This document shows, piece after piece, positions 15,886 to 24,904 of a stretch of 64,000 nucleotides of DNA. A program made the position numbers and the translations under genes. This stretch comes from Pueribacillus sp041725775 (GTDB taxonomy: Bacteria; Bacillota; Bacilli; Bacillales; UBA6769): assembly GCF_041725775.1 (NCBI RefSeq), contig NZ_JBEUEL010000001.1, positions 124,001-188,000 of the forward strand. The letters are read 5' to 3'. The notes under the pieces were generated by a model that worked only from the letters and a program-made list of their open reading frames with translations, was not told the origin of the DNA and did not search any database. The first letter of the stretch is position 1, and each line of letters opens with the position of its first letter.

Positions 15886-17178
15886 ATGAAACAACAAATC
15901 AATATTGGATTGCTTGGATTAGGAACAGTTGGAAGTGGTGTTGTCCATATTATTCAAGCTCATCAAGAGCAGTTGCAACATCAAATTGGTTGTCCAATTC
16001 AAGTGAAAAAGATTTTAGTAAAAGATTTTGAAAAGAAGCGTGATGTATCGGTTGAACGAGAAGTGTTGACCGATCGCCCTGAAGATATTATAAACAACGA
16101 TGAAATTGACGTTGTTATTGAAGTGATCGGTGGAGTTGAGGAAACGAAAGAGTACATCATCACTGCACTGAATAACAAAAAGCATGTTGTAACAGCAAAT
16201 AAAGACTTAATGGCGTTATACGGTGGCGAACTACTCTCAATTGCAGCCGAAAATGGCTGTGATTTGTTTTATGAAGCGAGTGTCGGGGGAGGAATTCCAC
16301 TTATCCGTAGTCTCGTTGAAGGTTTGTCTTCAGATCGAATTACGAAAATGATGGGAATCATTAACGGAACGACGAATTACATTTTAACGAAGATGACGAA
16401 CGAAAAAGCATCGTATGATGATGTTCTTAAAGAAGCGCAAGCACTTGGTTTTGCAGAAGCTGATCCGACTGCAGACGTAGAAGGGCTTGATTCTGCAAGG
16501 AAAATGGTCATTTTAAGTACACTTGGTTTTTCAATGCGAATCGATCTAGACGATGTTTCGGTTGAAGGGATTTCAAAAGTGGGTTTAGATGATATTGAAT
16601 ATGCACAGCAGTTTGGCTATACTATGAAACTAATTGGAATTGCCGAAAGCGATAACGGTCGTGTAGAAATAAGCGTACAACCGACGCTTCTTCCAAATAC
16701 ACATCCACTTGCTTCAGTGAACAATGAATTTAATGCCGTATACGTATATGGAGAGGCAGTCGGTGAAACGATGTTCTATGGACCGGGCGCAGGTCAATTG
16801 CCAACGGCTACAGCAGTCGTTTCCGATCTTGTGGCCGTCGTGAAAAATATGCGTCTCGGTGTGACAGGGAAAAGCGTTATATTGCCACAATATGATAAAC
16901 AATTAAAAGAAAAACACGAAATTTATTCAAAATACTTTTTGCGCTTTCAAGTGAAAGATGAAGCAGGTGCGTTTTCAAAAATCTCTTCATTGTTTGCCGA
17001 TCATGAGATCAGTTTAGAAAAACTTTTGCAATTGCCAGTGAATGATAATGGTAAGGCTGAAATAATTGTCGTAACACATCAAACGACGAAACAAGCGTAT
17101 GAAGAAGTTGTCACGAAATTGCGTGATTTAGATGTCGTCTATGAAGTGAAAAGTAGCTATAGGGTAGAAGGGGAGTAA
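15886..17178 (+). CDS. hom: Homoserine dehydrogenase
   Basis: Reduces aspartate semialdehyde to homoserine, the branch point to threonine and methionine. The 430-residue product has the nucleotide-binding motif GLLGLGTVGSGV at 8-19, the conserved TANKDLMA segment near 104-111, the catalytic block FYEASVGGGIPLI and GINGTTNY-type sequence (MGIINGTTNYILTKM), and EADPTADVEGLDSA near 200. A C-terminal ACT domain (about 355-430) should mediate feedback control by threonine. It is the first gene of hom-thrC-thrB, six bases ahead of thrC, with AAAGGAGTG before the ATG. Confidence 0.96.
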   Translation: MKQQINIGLLGLGTVGSGVVHIIQAHQEQLQHQIGCPIQVKKILVKDFEKKRDVSVEREVLTDRPEDIINNDEIDVVIEVIGGVEETKEYIITALNNKKHVVTANKDLMALYGGELLSIAAENGCDLFYEASVGGGIPLIRSLVEGLSSDRITKMMGIINGTTNYILTKMTNEKASYDDVLKEAQALGFAEADPTADVEGLDSARKMVILSTLGFSMRIDLDDVSVEGISKVGLDDIEYAQQFGYTMKLIGIAESDNGRVEISVQPTLLPNTHPLASVNNEFNAVYVYGEAVGETMFYGPGAGQLPTATAVVSDLVAVVKNMRLGVTGKSVILPQYDKQLKEKHEIYSKYFLRFQVKDEAGAFSKISSLFADHEISLEKLLQLPVNDNGKAEIIVVTHQTTKQAYEEVVTKLRDLDVVYEVKSSYRVEGE

Positions 17179-17183
17179 AACTT

Positions 17184-18245
17184 GTGAAGTGGAATGGACT
17201 AATCGCACACTATAAAGAATTTTTGCCAGTAACAGATAAAACACCAATGCTTACATTAAAAGAAGGAAACACACCACTCATTCATCTCGATCGATTATCA
17301 GAGGAATGGGGTGTTGACCTTTATGTAAAATATGAAGGTGCAAACCCAACCGGTTCGTTTAAAGACCGTGGTATGGTCATGGCTGTCGCAAAAGCGAAAG
17401 AAGAAGGCAGTGAGGCGATCATTTGTGCATCAACAGGGAATACATCAGCAGCTGCAGCAGCTTACGGTGCCCGTGCGGGATTGAGAACGGTAATCGTTAT
17501 TCCTGATGGGAAAATTGCACTTGGCAAGCTCGCGCAAGCGATGGTGTTAGGTGCAGAAATTTTTGCCATTAAAGGCAACTTTGACCATGCGCTTAATATG
17601 GTGCGAAGCATTAGTGAGAAAGAACCGATTACGCTTGTAAACTCTGTTAATCCGTATCGGTTGGAAGGACAAAAAACAGCTGCGTTTGAAATTTGTGATG
17701 AACTTGGTGACGCACCAGATGTGTTAGCCATTCCTGTCGGAAATGCTGGGAATATTTCAGCATATTGGAAAGGTTTCAAAGAGTACAATGCGGCAAAAGG
17801 TACGAAGCTTCCACAAATGCGTGGCTTTGAAGCGGAAGGAGCTGCTGCCATCGTTCGTAATCAAGTGATTGAAGCACCTGAAACGATAGCAACAGCGATT
17901 CGAATTGGGAACCCAGCGAGCTGGAATTTAGCCGTTGACGCTGCGGAGTCATCAGACGGAAAAGTCGATGAAGTGACAGATGAACAAATTCTTGATGCGT
18001 ACAGAGAGATTACACGAAAAGAAGGAATTTTTGCTGAACCGGGCTCGTGCGCCTCTCTTGCTGGTGTCAAGAAGCAGCTAGCAACAGGTGAAATTAAAAA
18101 AGGTGCAAAAATTGTCGCTGTGCTCACAGGAAATGGATTAAAGGATCCGACAACTGCAATGGAAGTTATCGACATGAAACCAACGGTCATAGAGAATGAT
18201 GAACAGGCGCTCATCGATATGTTACGTAAGGGGAACGATGCATGA
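17184..18245 (+). CDS. thrC: Threonine synthase
   Basis: A PLP enzyme which converts O-phosphohomoserine to threonine and phosphate. The cofactor lysine is in the motif NPTGSFKDRGM (K near residue 60); the phosphate-binding loop is the glycine-rich stretch VGNAGNISAYW near 176-186. The 353-residue length is usual for the bacillar form. The start is GTG 17184, preceded by AAGGGGAG in the end of hom. The stop overlaps the thrB start by four bases (ATGA), which indicates coupled translation. Confidence 0.96.
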   Translation: MKWNGLIAHYKEFLPVTDKTPMLTLKEGNTPLIHLDRLSEEWGVDLYVKYEGANPTGSFKDRGMVMAVAKAKEEGSEAIICASTGNTSAAAAAYGARAGLRTVIVIPDGKIALGKLAQAMVLGAEIFAIKGNFDHALNMVRSISEKEPITLVNSVNPYRLEGQKTAAFEICDELGDAPDVLAIPVGNAGNISAYWKGFKEYNAAKGTKLPQMRGFEAEGAAAIVRNQVIEAPETIATAIRIGNPASWNLAVDAAESSDGKVDEVTDEQILDAYREITRKEGIFAEPGSCASLAGVKKQLATGEIKKGAKIVAVLTGNGLKDPTTAMEVIDMKPTVIENDEQALIDMLRKGNDA

Positions 18246-19162
18246 ATAAGCTAACGATCAAAGTGCCAGGCAGTACGGCAAATTTAGGTCCTGGATTTGA
18301 TTCGATTGGTTTAGCAGTCAATTTATATTTACGTGTAGAAGCCGTACGCTCTGAAAGATGGGAATTTAGTTACGAGACGCCTGGATTTGAAAGTATTCCA
18401 ACGAATGAAGATAATTTAATCTATAAAGCGGCACAATTTACCGCAAAACAAAAAGGGATGACAGATGAACTGCCAGCTCATCACGTAACAGTGACGTGCG
18501 AATTACCGCTTGCAAGCGGGCTTGGTAGCAGTGCTGCTGCCATTGTGGCAGGAATAGAGCTTGCCGACCAATTGTTAGCTTTATCTTTATCGAAACAAGA
18601 AAAGGCGAGAATCGCTAGCTTGTATGAAGGGCATCCTGACAACGTCGCTGCTTCTGTTTATGGCGGTCTCGTGATTGCGACACATCATGAAGATGAGACG
18701 TTCGTCGTTGAAAGTGGTACACCTGAATTAGATATGGTTATTATGATACCGAATCAAGAATTGTTAACAAGTGAATCAAGAGATGTTTTGCCAACAACAC
18801 TAACATTTCAGGCAAGCACTCGTGCATCAAGCGTAGCGAATGTTCTTGTTGCTTCTTTACTGAAAGGTGATGTACGGACTGCTGGAAAAATGATGAGAAA
18901 AGATTTGTTTCATCAACCTTATCGTGAAAAAATTGTCCCCGATTTACCTGTGATTTCAGCTTTTGGCGAGGAAAAAGGAATTGAAGGCGTTGCTTTAAGT
19001 GGAGCGGGTCCATCGATAATGTGTTACACAAACGTAGGCAAAGGGGCTGAAGCTTTACAAACATTACAAGCTGCTTTTCCAGTATATCAATGTAGACTTC
19101 TTCAACCTGCAAAAGAAGGTTCGACCGTAACAGTGGTAAACGAAACATTTTCGAAGAAGTAA
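18242..19162 (+). CDS. thrB: Homoserine kinase
   Basis: A GHMP-family kinase which phosphorylates homoserine for threonine synthase. The N-terminal motif PGSTANLGPGFDSIGLA and the ATP-binding loop LPLASGLGSSAAA (near 90-102) are diagnostic, and the third GHMP motif is ALSGAGPSI near 251-259. 306 residues is the family length. It is the last gene of the operon and is followed by a strong bidirectional terminator. Confidence 0.96.
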   Translation: MNKLTIKVPGSTANLGPGFDSIGLAVNLYLRVEAVRSERWEFSYETPGFESIPTNEDNLIYKAAQFTAKQKGMTDELPAHHVTVTCELPLASGLGSSAAAIVAGIELADQLLALSLSKQEKARIASLYEGHPDNVAASVYGGLVIATHHEDETFVVESGTPELDMVIMIPNQELLTSESRDVLPTTLTFQASTRASSVANVLVASLLKGDVRTAGKMMRKDLFHQPYREKIVPDLPVISAFGEEKGIEGVALSGAGPSIMCYTNVGKGAEALQTLQAAFPVYQCRLLQPAKEGSTVTVVNETFSKK

Positions 19163-19174
19163 AACGAAGAAAAG

Positions 19175-19209
19175 AACCCCGTGCTTTTCAAGTAGCACGG
19201 GGTTGTTGT
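19175..19209. terminator. Bidirectional terminator between thrB and yutI
   Basis: AACCCCGTGCT and AGCACGGGGTT make an 11-pair GC-rich stem with an eight-base loop. It is flanked by A-rich sequence on the left and GTTGTT on the right, serving both convergent genes. Confidence 0.8.
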
Positions 19210-19210
19210 A

Positions 19211-19432
19211 TTAAAATACTTGTTCGAGTTCTTTGACGCCAGGAACTTCTTCAAGTAATGCGCGTTCGATACCAGCTTTTAACGTAATCGTCGAGCTTGG
19301 GCAGCTTCCGCATGCACCCATAAGACGAACTTTTACAATTCCATCTTCAACGTCTACAAGTTCAACGTCTCCGCCATCACGGAGTAAAAATGGACGAAGT
19401 TTATCTAAAACTTCTTGTACTTGTTCATGCAT
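19211..19432 (-). CDS. yutI: YutI, NifU-like C-terminal domain Fe-S scaffold/carrier
   Basis: A 73-residue stand-alone NifU C-terminal domain. The Fe-S ligand motif is CGSCPSS (C-x2-C) near residues 41-47, preceded by the conserved LRDGGDVELVDVEDG. Such proteins hold or deliver 4Fe-4S clusters to client enzymes; nearby lipA and yutM are Fe-S proteins. The ATG is preceded by AAAGGGG. The order thrB-yutI-yutJ-yuzB-yutM is shared with B. subtilis. Confidence 0.92.
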   Translation of the reverse strand: MHEQVQEVLDKLRPFLLRDGGDVELVDVEDGIVKVRLMGACGSCPSSTITLKAGIERALLEEVPGVKELEQVF

Positions 19433-19584
19433 TTTTTAAAACCCCTTTCAACATAATCAATATGACTAATGCACCTCATCATCAAGATGAAGAGTATCTT
19501 TTTCTATTATCCTTATTATAATCGTGTTACGTCAAAAAATCTATCTTTTACATTTGGGATGGACCATTTTATTAAAACGAAATC

Positions 19585-20652
19585 TTAACCGTAGTTTCGC
19601 TTGTAAAGCCAAAGAACCCCGGACTTTAAAAGTCTTGCCACTCTTCCCGTAAGCGCGGTTGAACCCATGACACCAAATCCATGTTTCGGGCCAAGAGAGC
19701 CGAGAACCCCTTTTAGCTTAATCGGTGGAAGTGGTGTTAACTCTTCTCCGTTCCAACGTTTTAGCATAACTGTTACAATTTGTTCCGCTTGTTCCTCTGC
19801 AAGCTGTGCACTAGGAGCATGCGGCAAGCTAGCGCAGTCACCGACAACATAAACATTTGGGTGACTAGGAATGTAATGATGTGCTGTTAAAATAATCCGG
19901 TTATTTTGATCTTTTTCGACTGGTAAATCACGTACAAGTTTGTGTGGCTGGATACCGGCTGTCCAAACGACAGCATCAAAATCAATCGGCTCGTCATTAT
20001 TGTATAGTTTAAATTCTTCAACTTTTGTAATGTTTGATTCATTTATGACTTCAACGTCGTTATCAATGAACCAATTTTCAACGTATCGGCTTAACCGTTC
20101 AGGGAAGTCAGACAAAATTGTTTTACCGCGATCATATAATTTAATCTTTAAGTCTGGTCGGCTTTCGCGAAGCTCACTCGCGATTTCAACTCCGCTTAAT
20201 CCAGCACCGACCACTGCGACGACACCATTTGGTGGTAAATTGCTTAAAGTTTGGGATGTTTGCCGCGCATCGTCAATCGATTGAATACTTAACGTATATT
20301 CTCCAGCTCCTGGAACACCGTGGTATTTATCTTCACTTCCTAGTCCAATCACTAGTTCATCATAAGGAATAGGTTCTTCCTCGTCACGTAATTTTATCAC
20401 TTGTTCGTTAAGATCGATCGCCGTCACTTCACCAAAATGGAACTTAAGCTTGGGGTGCTCTGGAAAAGGCACACGAACGTCCGTATCAGAAACTGTTCCG
20501 GCAGCAAGTGCATAATATTCCGTTTTTAAACAATGGAAAGGTTCACGATCGATTAATAATATTTCAAGTTCTGTCGGAATGTGTGAGGCTAACAAACGCT
20601 GAATAATTCGAACTCCGCCATAGCCCCCACCAAGTAGTACAAGTCTTTTCAT
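19585..20652 (-). CDS. yutJ: YutJ, NADH dehydrogenase-like flavoprotein
   Basis: A two-dinucleotide-binding flavoprotein of 355 residues related to type II NADH dehydrogenases. FAD motif LLGGGYGGVRII lies at 5-16, the NAD motif VVGAGLSGVEIA near 149-160, and the second FAD motif YVVGDCASLPHAP near 284-296. The C-terminus (LLKSGVLWLYKRNYG) is amphipathic and could attach to the membrane surface. It is a paralogue of the ndh-like gene at 23125 and, like YutJ of B. subtilis, has no assigned electron acceptor. It is preceded by AAAAGGAGAC and is divergent from yuzB. Confidence 0.9.
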   Translation of the reverse strand: MKRLVLLGGGYGGVRIIQRLLASHIPTELEILLIDREPFHCLKTEYYALAAGTVSDTDVRVPFPEHPKLKFHFGEVTAIDLNEQVIKLRDEEEPIPYDELVIGLGSEDKYHGVPGAGEYTLSIQSIDDARQTSQTLSNLPPNGVVAVVGAGLSGVEIASELRESRPDLKIKLYDRGKTILSDFPERLSRYVENWFIDNDVEVINESNITKVEEFKLYNNDEPIDFDAVVWTAGIQPHKLVRDLPVEKDQNNRIILTAHHYIPSHPNVYVVGDCASLPHAPSAQLAEEQAEQIVTVMLKRWNGEELTPLPPIKLKGVLGSLGPKHGFGVMGSTALTGRVARLLKSGVLWLYKRNYG

Positions 20653-20841
20653 GAAAAGTCTCCTTTTAGAGGATGATCACGAATGAATCGTAAATAAAAA
20701 CACGCTCACTAGTATATCTTGTCCGTTTAAAGTATAACGAACTCTTATTATGTTTACAACAAACTAAGTGGTATGGAATCATTGACTGTTCACATTAGAA
20801 AAGTTATGATTTGAAAATGGGAAGGCAAAGGTGAGGAATGA

Positions 20842-21078
20842 ATGAATCCGATCATTGAATTTTGTATTACAAATTTAGCAAGCGGCTCTCAAAGAGCGTT
20901 AGAAATGTTAGAAAAAGATCCGAACTTAGATGTCATTGAATATGGGTGTTTAAGCAATTGCGAACTTTGCTACGATAACCTTTACGCTCTTGTGAATGGA
21001 GAAGTCGTTACAGGTGAGACACCCGAAGAACTCGTCGATAACGTGTATCAATTTTTAGAAGAAAATCCAATGTTTTAA
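20842..21078 (+). CDS. yuzB: YuzB, DUF1450 protein
   Basis: A 78-residue cytosolic protein of the YuzB/DUF1450 family. The pattern NPIIEFCITNLASGSQ with C8, and YGCLSNCELCYDN with three cysteines (near 34-41), suggests a thioredoxin-like fold and possible metal or Fe-S binding; this role is inferred. The ATG follows AAAGGTGAGG. It lies between yutJ (divergent) and yutM, in keeping with a link to Fe-S metabolism. Confidence 0.88.
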   Translation: MNPIIEFCITNLASGSQRALEMLEKDPNLDVIEYGCLSNCELCYDNLYALVNGEVVTGETPEELVDNVYQFLEENPMF

Positions 21079-21090
21079 TCACTCGATGAG

Positions 21091-21120
21091 TTGAGTCGTT
21101 GCCTGCTTATTATGTATACT
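21091..21120 (+). promoter_or_regulatory. Probable sigma-A promoter of yutM
   Basis: TTGAGT (21091-21096) and TATACT (21115-21120), the latter preceded by ATG, are spaced by 18 bases and lie 45 bases ahead of the yutM start. Confidence 0.55.
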
Positions 21121-21164
21121 ATTACTATAGAGAGATGAGATTCGTTAAGAAAGGAGCGATATGA

Positions 21165-21524
21165 ATGATAGTCACACTTACTGACTCTGCAGCTAGTCGC
21201 ATTAAAGAAATGATGGCAGAACAAAATAAAGAAAATGCGTTTTTACGTGTTGGTATAAAAGGTGGCGGTTGCACAGGCTTATCATACGGCATGGGATTCG
21301 ATGAGAATGTGCAAGCGGATGATGAACAATTTGAAACACACGGAATTAAAGTGATTGTTGATTCAGAAAGTGCCCCCGCTCTAAAAGGAACAAAAATAGA
21401 TTTTAAACAGAATATGATGGGCGGCGGGTTTACGATTGACAATCCAAACGCCATTGCTTCATGCGGATGTGGTTCTTCATTCCGTACGGCGACGAATGCG
21501 GGAACACCAAGTACAGATTGCTAA
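21165..21524 (+). CDS. yutM: YutM, A-type Fe-S carrier (HesB/IscA/ErpA family)
   Basis: A 119-residue A-type carrier that accepts Fe-S clusters and passes them to apo-enzymes. The three ligand cysteines are visible: one in GGGCTGLSYGM (near 35-45) and the pair in SCGCGSSF (near 101-108). The TLTDSAASRIKEMM start is typical. GAAAGGAG upstream of ATG 21165 fixes the start. The gene has its own promoter and a strong terminator, so it is monocistronic. Confidence 0.94.
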   Translation: MIVTLTDSAASRIKEMMAEQNKENAFLRVGIKGGGCTGLSYGMGFDENVQADDEQFETHGIKVIVDSESAPALKGTKIDFKQNMMGGGFTIDNPNAIASCGCGSSFRTATNAGTPSTDC

Positions 21525-21546
21525 AACGTGATTCTTTGGATTAAAT

Positions 21547-21589
21547 ACTTCTCAGTCGTTTTTAAAACATAACGACTGAGAAGTTTTTT
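21547..21589 (+). terminator. Terminator of yutM
   Basis: ACTTCTCAGTCGTT and AACGACTGAGAAGT form a perfect 14-pair stem with a ten-base loop, followed by TTTTT. Confidence 0.92.
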
Positions 21590-21642
21590 ATGTGTATCGT
21601 TTTAGCAATTTAAGATTCGTAAACTTTAGGAGTTGATACGTC

Positions 21643-22881
21643 ATGAGTCATCAGTTTGACGAAGTGATGAGACAGCCTTCAAGACGACGTCGCTTATGGA
21701 TGGCGTTAATGATGGGTTCGTTGGCATCATTTGGTCCGTTTACGATTGATATGTATTTACCAGCATTTCCAATGTTAGCGAATGATTTATATACATCGAC
21801 ATCTCTTGTTCAACTAAGTTTAACGGCTTGCTTACTCGGTCTTGCCCTTGGTCAATTATTTATAGGCCCGTTTAGTGATATCTATGGTAGACGGAAACCA
21901 TTGTTAGTCGGACTCGTAATTTATAGCATTGTGTCTATCATGTGTGCATTTGTTCCGTCTATTTGGGCGTTTGTAGCGCTTCGGTTTTTTCAAGGGATCG
22001 CTGGATCTGCAGGAATTGTAATTTCTCGTGCGATCGTACGCGATCTTTACACTGGCTCTGAGATGACAAAGTTTTTTTCTTTATTGATGTTAGTGAATGG
22101 TACTGCTCCGATCCTTGCACCGATAGCGGGGGGTCAGTTACTTCGATTTACTTCATGGCACGGGGTATTCTTAGTCCTTAGTATTTTTGGCTTTATCATG
22201 TTTGTTACCGTTGCGATTGGATTGCAGGAAACTTTGCCTATTGAACGCCGTTCCACTGGTGGTATTACGGGTACCATCTCTACATTCGGTAAGTTGATTC
22301 GCACTCGCACATTTATCGGTTATACATTAGCCCAAGGGTTAGTTTTTGCCGCTATGTTTGCATATATTTCGGGTTCCCCGTTTGTTTTACAAAGTATTTA
22401 CGGTCTATCGCCACAAGGGTTTAGTTTGTTCTTTGCAATAAATGGTATTGGGATTATCATAGCTACCCAAATAACAGGTAGACTGTCAGGTAGGATTCCC
22501 GAAAGTAAGATGCTCAAGTTTGGATTAGGGCTTGCAAGTGTTAGCAGTCTTAGTTTATTTGCCATGATTTTAATTGGCGCAGGACTTATTGCTATTTTAA
22601 TTCCATTATTTTTTGTCGTATCGAGTGTAGGGGTTGTCAGTACAACGTGCTTTTCACTTGCAATGCAAAATCAAGAACGTTCTGCAGGCAGTGCATCGGC
22701 ATTATTAGGATTGATGTCTTTTATTGCTGGCGCTACAGTAGCACCTTTCGTCGGAATCGCTGGAGAACATACACCGGTTCCAATGGGGATTGCAATTGCA
22801 GTTTGTAACGTAGCTGCTGTGCTCTGTTATGTCTTTCTTGTACATCGTCCAAAACAAATGGGGCATGAACTGACAGTGTAA
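21643..22881 (+). CDS. Bcr/CflA-type multidrug MFS transporter
   Basis: A 412-residue major-facilitator transporter of the DHA1 Bcr/CflA group with 12 predicted helices. The first-helix motif GPFTIDMYLPAFPMLA is characteristic of Bcr/CflA, and MFS motif A appears as GPFSDIYGRRKPL between helices 2 and 3. The motif C-like segment GTAPILAPIAGGQLL marks a drug:proton antiporter. It probably exports drugs or small metabolites. The N-terminus is polar and basic (RQPSRRRRLW). The ATG follows TTTAGGAGTT. It is not part of the conserved yut/yum block and appears inserted between yutM and the ndh gene. Confidence 0.92.
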   Translation: MSHQFDEVMRQPSRRRRLWMALMMGSLASFGPFTIDMYLPAFPMLANDLYTSTSLVQLSLTACLLGLALGQLFIGPFSDIYGRRKPLLVGLVIYSIVSIMCAFVPSIWAFVALRFFQGIAGSAGIVISRAIVRDLYTGSEMTKFFSLLMLVNGTAPILAPIAGGQLLRFTSWHGVFLVLSIFGFIMFVTVAIGLQETLPIERRSTGGITGTISTFGKLIRTRTFIGYTLAQGLVFAAMFAYISGSPFVLQSIYGLSPQGFSLFFAINGIGIIIATQITGRLSGRIPESKMLKFGLGLASVSSLSLFAMILIGAGLIAILIPLFFVVSSVGVVSTTCFSLAMQNQERSAGSASALLGLMSFIAGATVAPFVGIAGEHTPVPMGIAIAVCNVAAVLCYVFLVHRPKQMGHELTV

Positions 22882-22995
22882 AGTATATATTTTCTTAAGA
22901 ATGTTCGATTTCTGCTTGAAAAAGCATAATAAAAAGCATAATATTGATAGTGGATGAATTGTGAAGATTTTTCAACATATTTCGCTTAAAGTTCG

Positions 22996-23078
22996 TGTTC
23001 AAAAAGGAGCGGAAACAGATTCAAGCACAAGACTACCGTATAAAGATACATTTTTGCTGTCTTGCACCTTTTTGAACA
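22996..23078. repeat. MITE-like 83-bp element with 12-bp terminal inverted repeats
   Basis: TGTTCAAAAAGG at 22996-23007 and CCTTTTTGAACA at 23067-23078 are perfect inverted repeats. A second inverted pair (CAAGAC at 23028 and GTCTTG at 23059) lies inside. The same termini, with one base different, bound a 298-bp element at 53847-54144. It has no coding capacity. It falls in the leader of the ndh gene, so its RNA would fold into a long hairpin upstream of the start codon. Confidence 0.65.
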
Positions 23079-23124
23079 TCCGCTAAAAAGGCTTGAATAA
23101 CTCGTGAAGGTGGATGTGATCGGA

Positions 23125-24339
23125 TTGAATAAACCTAAGATTGTAATACTCGGTGCTGGCTATGGTGGGATTATGACAGCAGTTCGGCTGCAAAAACAAA
23201 TGGGTGGAAACGAGGCAGAAGTTATACTCGTAAATAAGCACAACTATCATTATCAAACGACATGGTTGCATGAACCTGCAGCTGGAACGTTGCATCATGA
23301 TCGGACAAGAATTTTAATTAAAGATGTGATAAATGAAAATAAAATTACGTTCGTTCAAGATACGGTTGTTGAAATTAAACATGAAGAGCAAAAGGTCATT
23401 CTCGAAAATGGAGAATTAGCATATGACTATCTTGTCGTGGCACTCGGATTTGAACCTGAAACATTTGGAATTGAAGGATTAAGAGAAAATGCATTTAGCA
23501 TTCGCAGTGTCGATTCTGTAAGAAAAATTCGTGAGCACATTGAATATGAATTTGCAAGCTATAATAATGATGTTGAGAAAAAGCCTGAACGCCTTACGAT
23601 CATCGTTGGTGGGGCAGGATTTACTGGTATTGAATTTGTAGGTGAACTTGCCGATCGAGTACCAGAGTTATGTAAAGAATTCGATATTGATCCGAAAGAA
23701 GTTCGCGTCATTAACGTAGAAGCAGCGCCAACAGTATTGCCAGGTTTTGATCCTGAGCTCGTTGAATACGCACAAAATTTGCTAGAGCGAAAAGGGATCG
23801 AATTTAAAATTGGTACGATGATTAAAAAGTGTACGGAAGAAGGCGTTATCTTATCAAAAGATGATGTTGAAGAAGAAATTAAATCGAATACTGTCGTTTG
23901 GACAGGTGGAGTTCGAGGGAACTCGATTGTTGAAAACTCAGGATTTGAAACGATGCGTGGTCGAATTAAAGTAGAAAAAGATCTGCGGGCACCTGGATTT
24001 GAGAATGTATTTGTTGTCGGTGACTGTGCGCTTCTCATTAACGAAGAAAACGACCGACCATATCCACCAACAGCTCAAATAGCAATTCAACAAGCGTACA
24101 CGTGTACAAATAACTTATTAAAACTTGTTCGAGGCAACGAAGAACTAGAAACATTTAAACCCGAAATTAAAGGGACGGTTGCATCGCTCGGGGAAGGGGA
24201 AGCGATTGGAACGGTTGGAACTAAAAAATTATATGGAAGTACAGCATCCATGATGAAAAAATTGATTGACAACCGTTATTTGTTTTTACTAGGTGGACCT
24301 CGCCTTGTCCTTAAAAAAGGTAAATTGAAACTGTTTTAA
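23125..24339 (+). CDS. yumB: Type II NADH dehydrogenase (YumB/Ndh)
   Basis: A membrane-surface flavoprotein which passes electrons from NADH to menaquinone without pumping protons. FAD motif VILGAGYGGIMTAV lies at about 6-19, NAD motif IVGGAGFTGIEFVGELA near 161-177, and the FAD-binding VVGDCALL near 295-302. The C-terminus has hydrophobic and basic patches (MMKKLIDNRYLFLLGGP) for membrane attachment. About 404 residues from TTG 23125, chosen because AAGGTGG lies 11 bases upstream and because related proteins begin at this point; GTG at 23104 is possible but has no binding site. A menaquinone operon lies 3 kb downstream. The gene is followed by a terminator. Confidence 0.9.
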   Translation: MNKPKIVILGAGYGGIMTAVRLQKQMGGNEAEVILVNKHNYHYQTTWLHEPAAGTLHHDRTRILIKDVINENKITFVQDTVVEIKHEEQKVILENGELAYDYLVVALGFEPETFGIEGLRENAFSIRSVDSVRKIREHIEYEFASYNNDVEKKPERLTIIVGGAGFTGIEFVGELADRVPELCKEFDIDPKEVRVINVEAAPTVLPGFDPELVEYAQNLLERKGIEFKIGTMIKKCTEEGVILSKDDVEEEIKSNTVVWTGGVRGNSIVENSGFETMRGRIKVEKDLRAPGFENVFVVGDCALLINEENDRPYPPTAQIAIQQAYTCTNNLLKLVRGNEELETFKPEIKGTVASLGEGEAIGTVGTKKLYGSTASMMKKLIDNRYLFLLGGPRLVLKKGKLKLF

Positions 24340-24351
24340 TTTTCAAAGGAA

Positions 24352-24379
24352 AGGGAGCCTATTCGGGCTCTCTTTTTTT
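24352..24379 (+). terminator. Terminator of the ndh gene
   Basis: GGGAGCC and GGGCTCTC arms form a stem with a short loop, followed by a run of seven T. Confidence 0.85.
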
Positions 24380-24531
24380 GATCCATACTTGTGGAAAGCC
24401 AGTGCAATGGCACGAGATGATTGAAGACGAGTAAAAACCGTTAGTGAATATCCGTTACTTCGGTCGGTCGTGGGTTCGTCGTATATGCGATTTTGTTCGT
24501 TTCGTAATTTGTTGCAAAGTCGTGTCTTTTA

Positions 24532-24560
24532 TTGACGGTATATAAGGCTTCGAGTAAACT
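24532..24560 (+). promoter_or_regulatory. Probable sigma-A promoter of yuiB and the downstream non-coding RNA region
   Basis: TTGACG (24532-24537) and TAAACT (24555-24560) with a 17-base spacer, 24 bases before the yuiB GTG. Confidence 0.6.
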
Positions 24561-24584
24561 AAAAAAGGACATGGGGGTGAACGT

Positions 24585-24902
24585 GTGCAACTACCACAAC
24601 TGTTTATATCAATGTTATTGTTTATCATATTATTTTTTGGGATTGGATTTATTTTAAATATGCTTTTACGTTCCACATGGGTTATGGCTATTGTGTATCC
24701 GCTCGTTGTCATCATGATTGTAGATGAAGTCAAATTTTTTGACTATTTTTTAAAACCAGGAATGGCTTTCCCCGCTTTGGTTGATCGATTAACAGGATTA
24801 GCTTTTGCTGACATATTAATTTTAGTAAGCGGGTTTGTCGGAACGATTGTCGCTGGTATTGCGATACGAATGTTGCGGGTGCGCGGATATCAAATGTTCT
24901 AA
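24585..24902 (+). CDS. yuiB: YuiB-like small membrane protein
   Basis: A 105-residue integral membrane protein with three hydrophobic helices at about 5-24, 30-48 and 77-96. It has the length and position of B. subtilis YuiB, which lies between the ndh-like gene yumB and the 3D-domain gene yuiC. The segment MLLRSTWVMAIVYPLVV and the short DEVKFFDYFLKPG loop are its main landmarks. No function is known. The start is GTG 24585 preceded by GGGGGTG. It is followed by a 770-base stretch without a gene. Confidence 0.82.
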   Translation: MQLPQLFISMLLFIILFFGIGFILNMLLRSTWVMAIVYPLVVIMIVDEVKFFDYFLKPGMAFPALVDRLTGLAFADILILVSGFVGTIVAGIAIRMLRVRGYQMF

Positions 24903-24904
24903 CA

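Noticed and set aside
24376..24434. A tiny frame after the ndh terminator ending in GKPVQWHEMIEDE
   Set aside because: Only 18 codons, it overlaps the terminator T-run and has no ribosome binding site.
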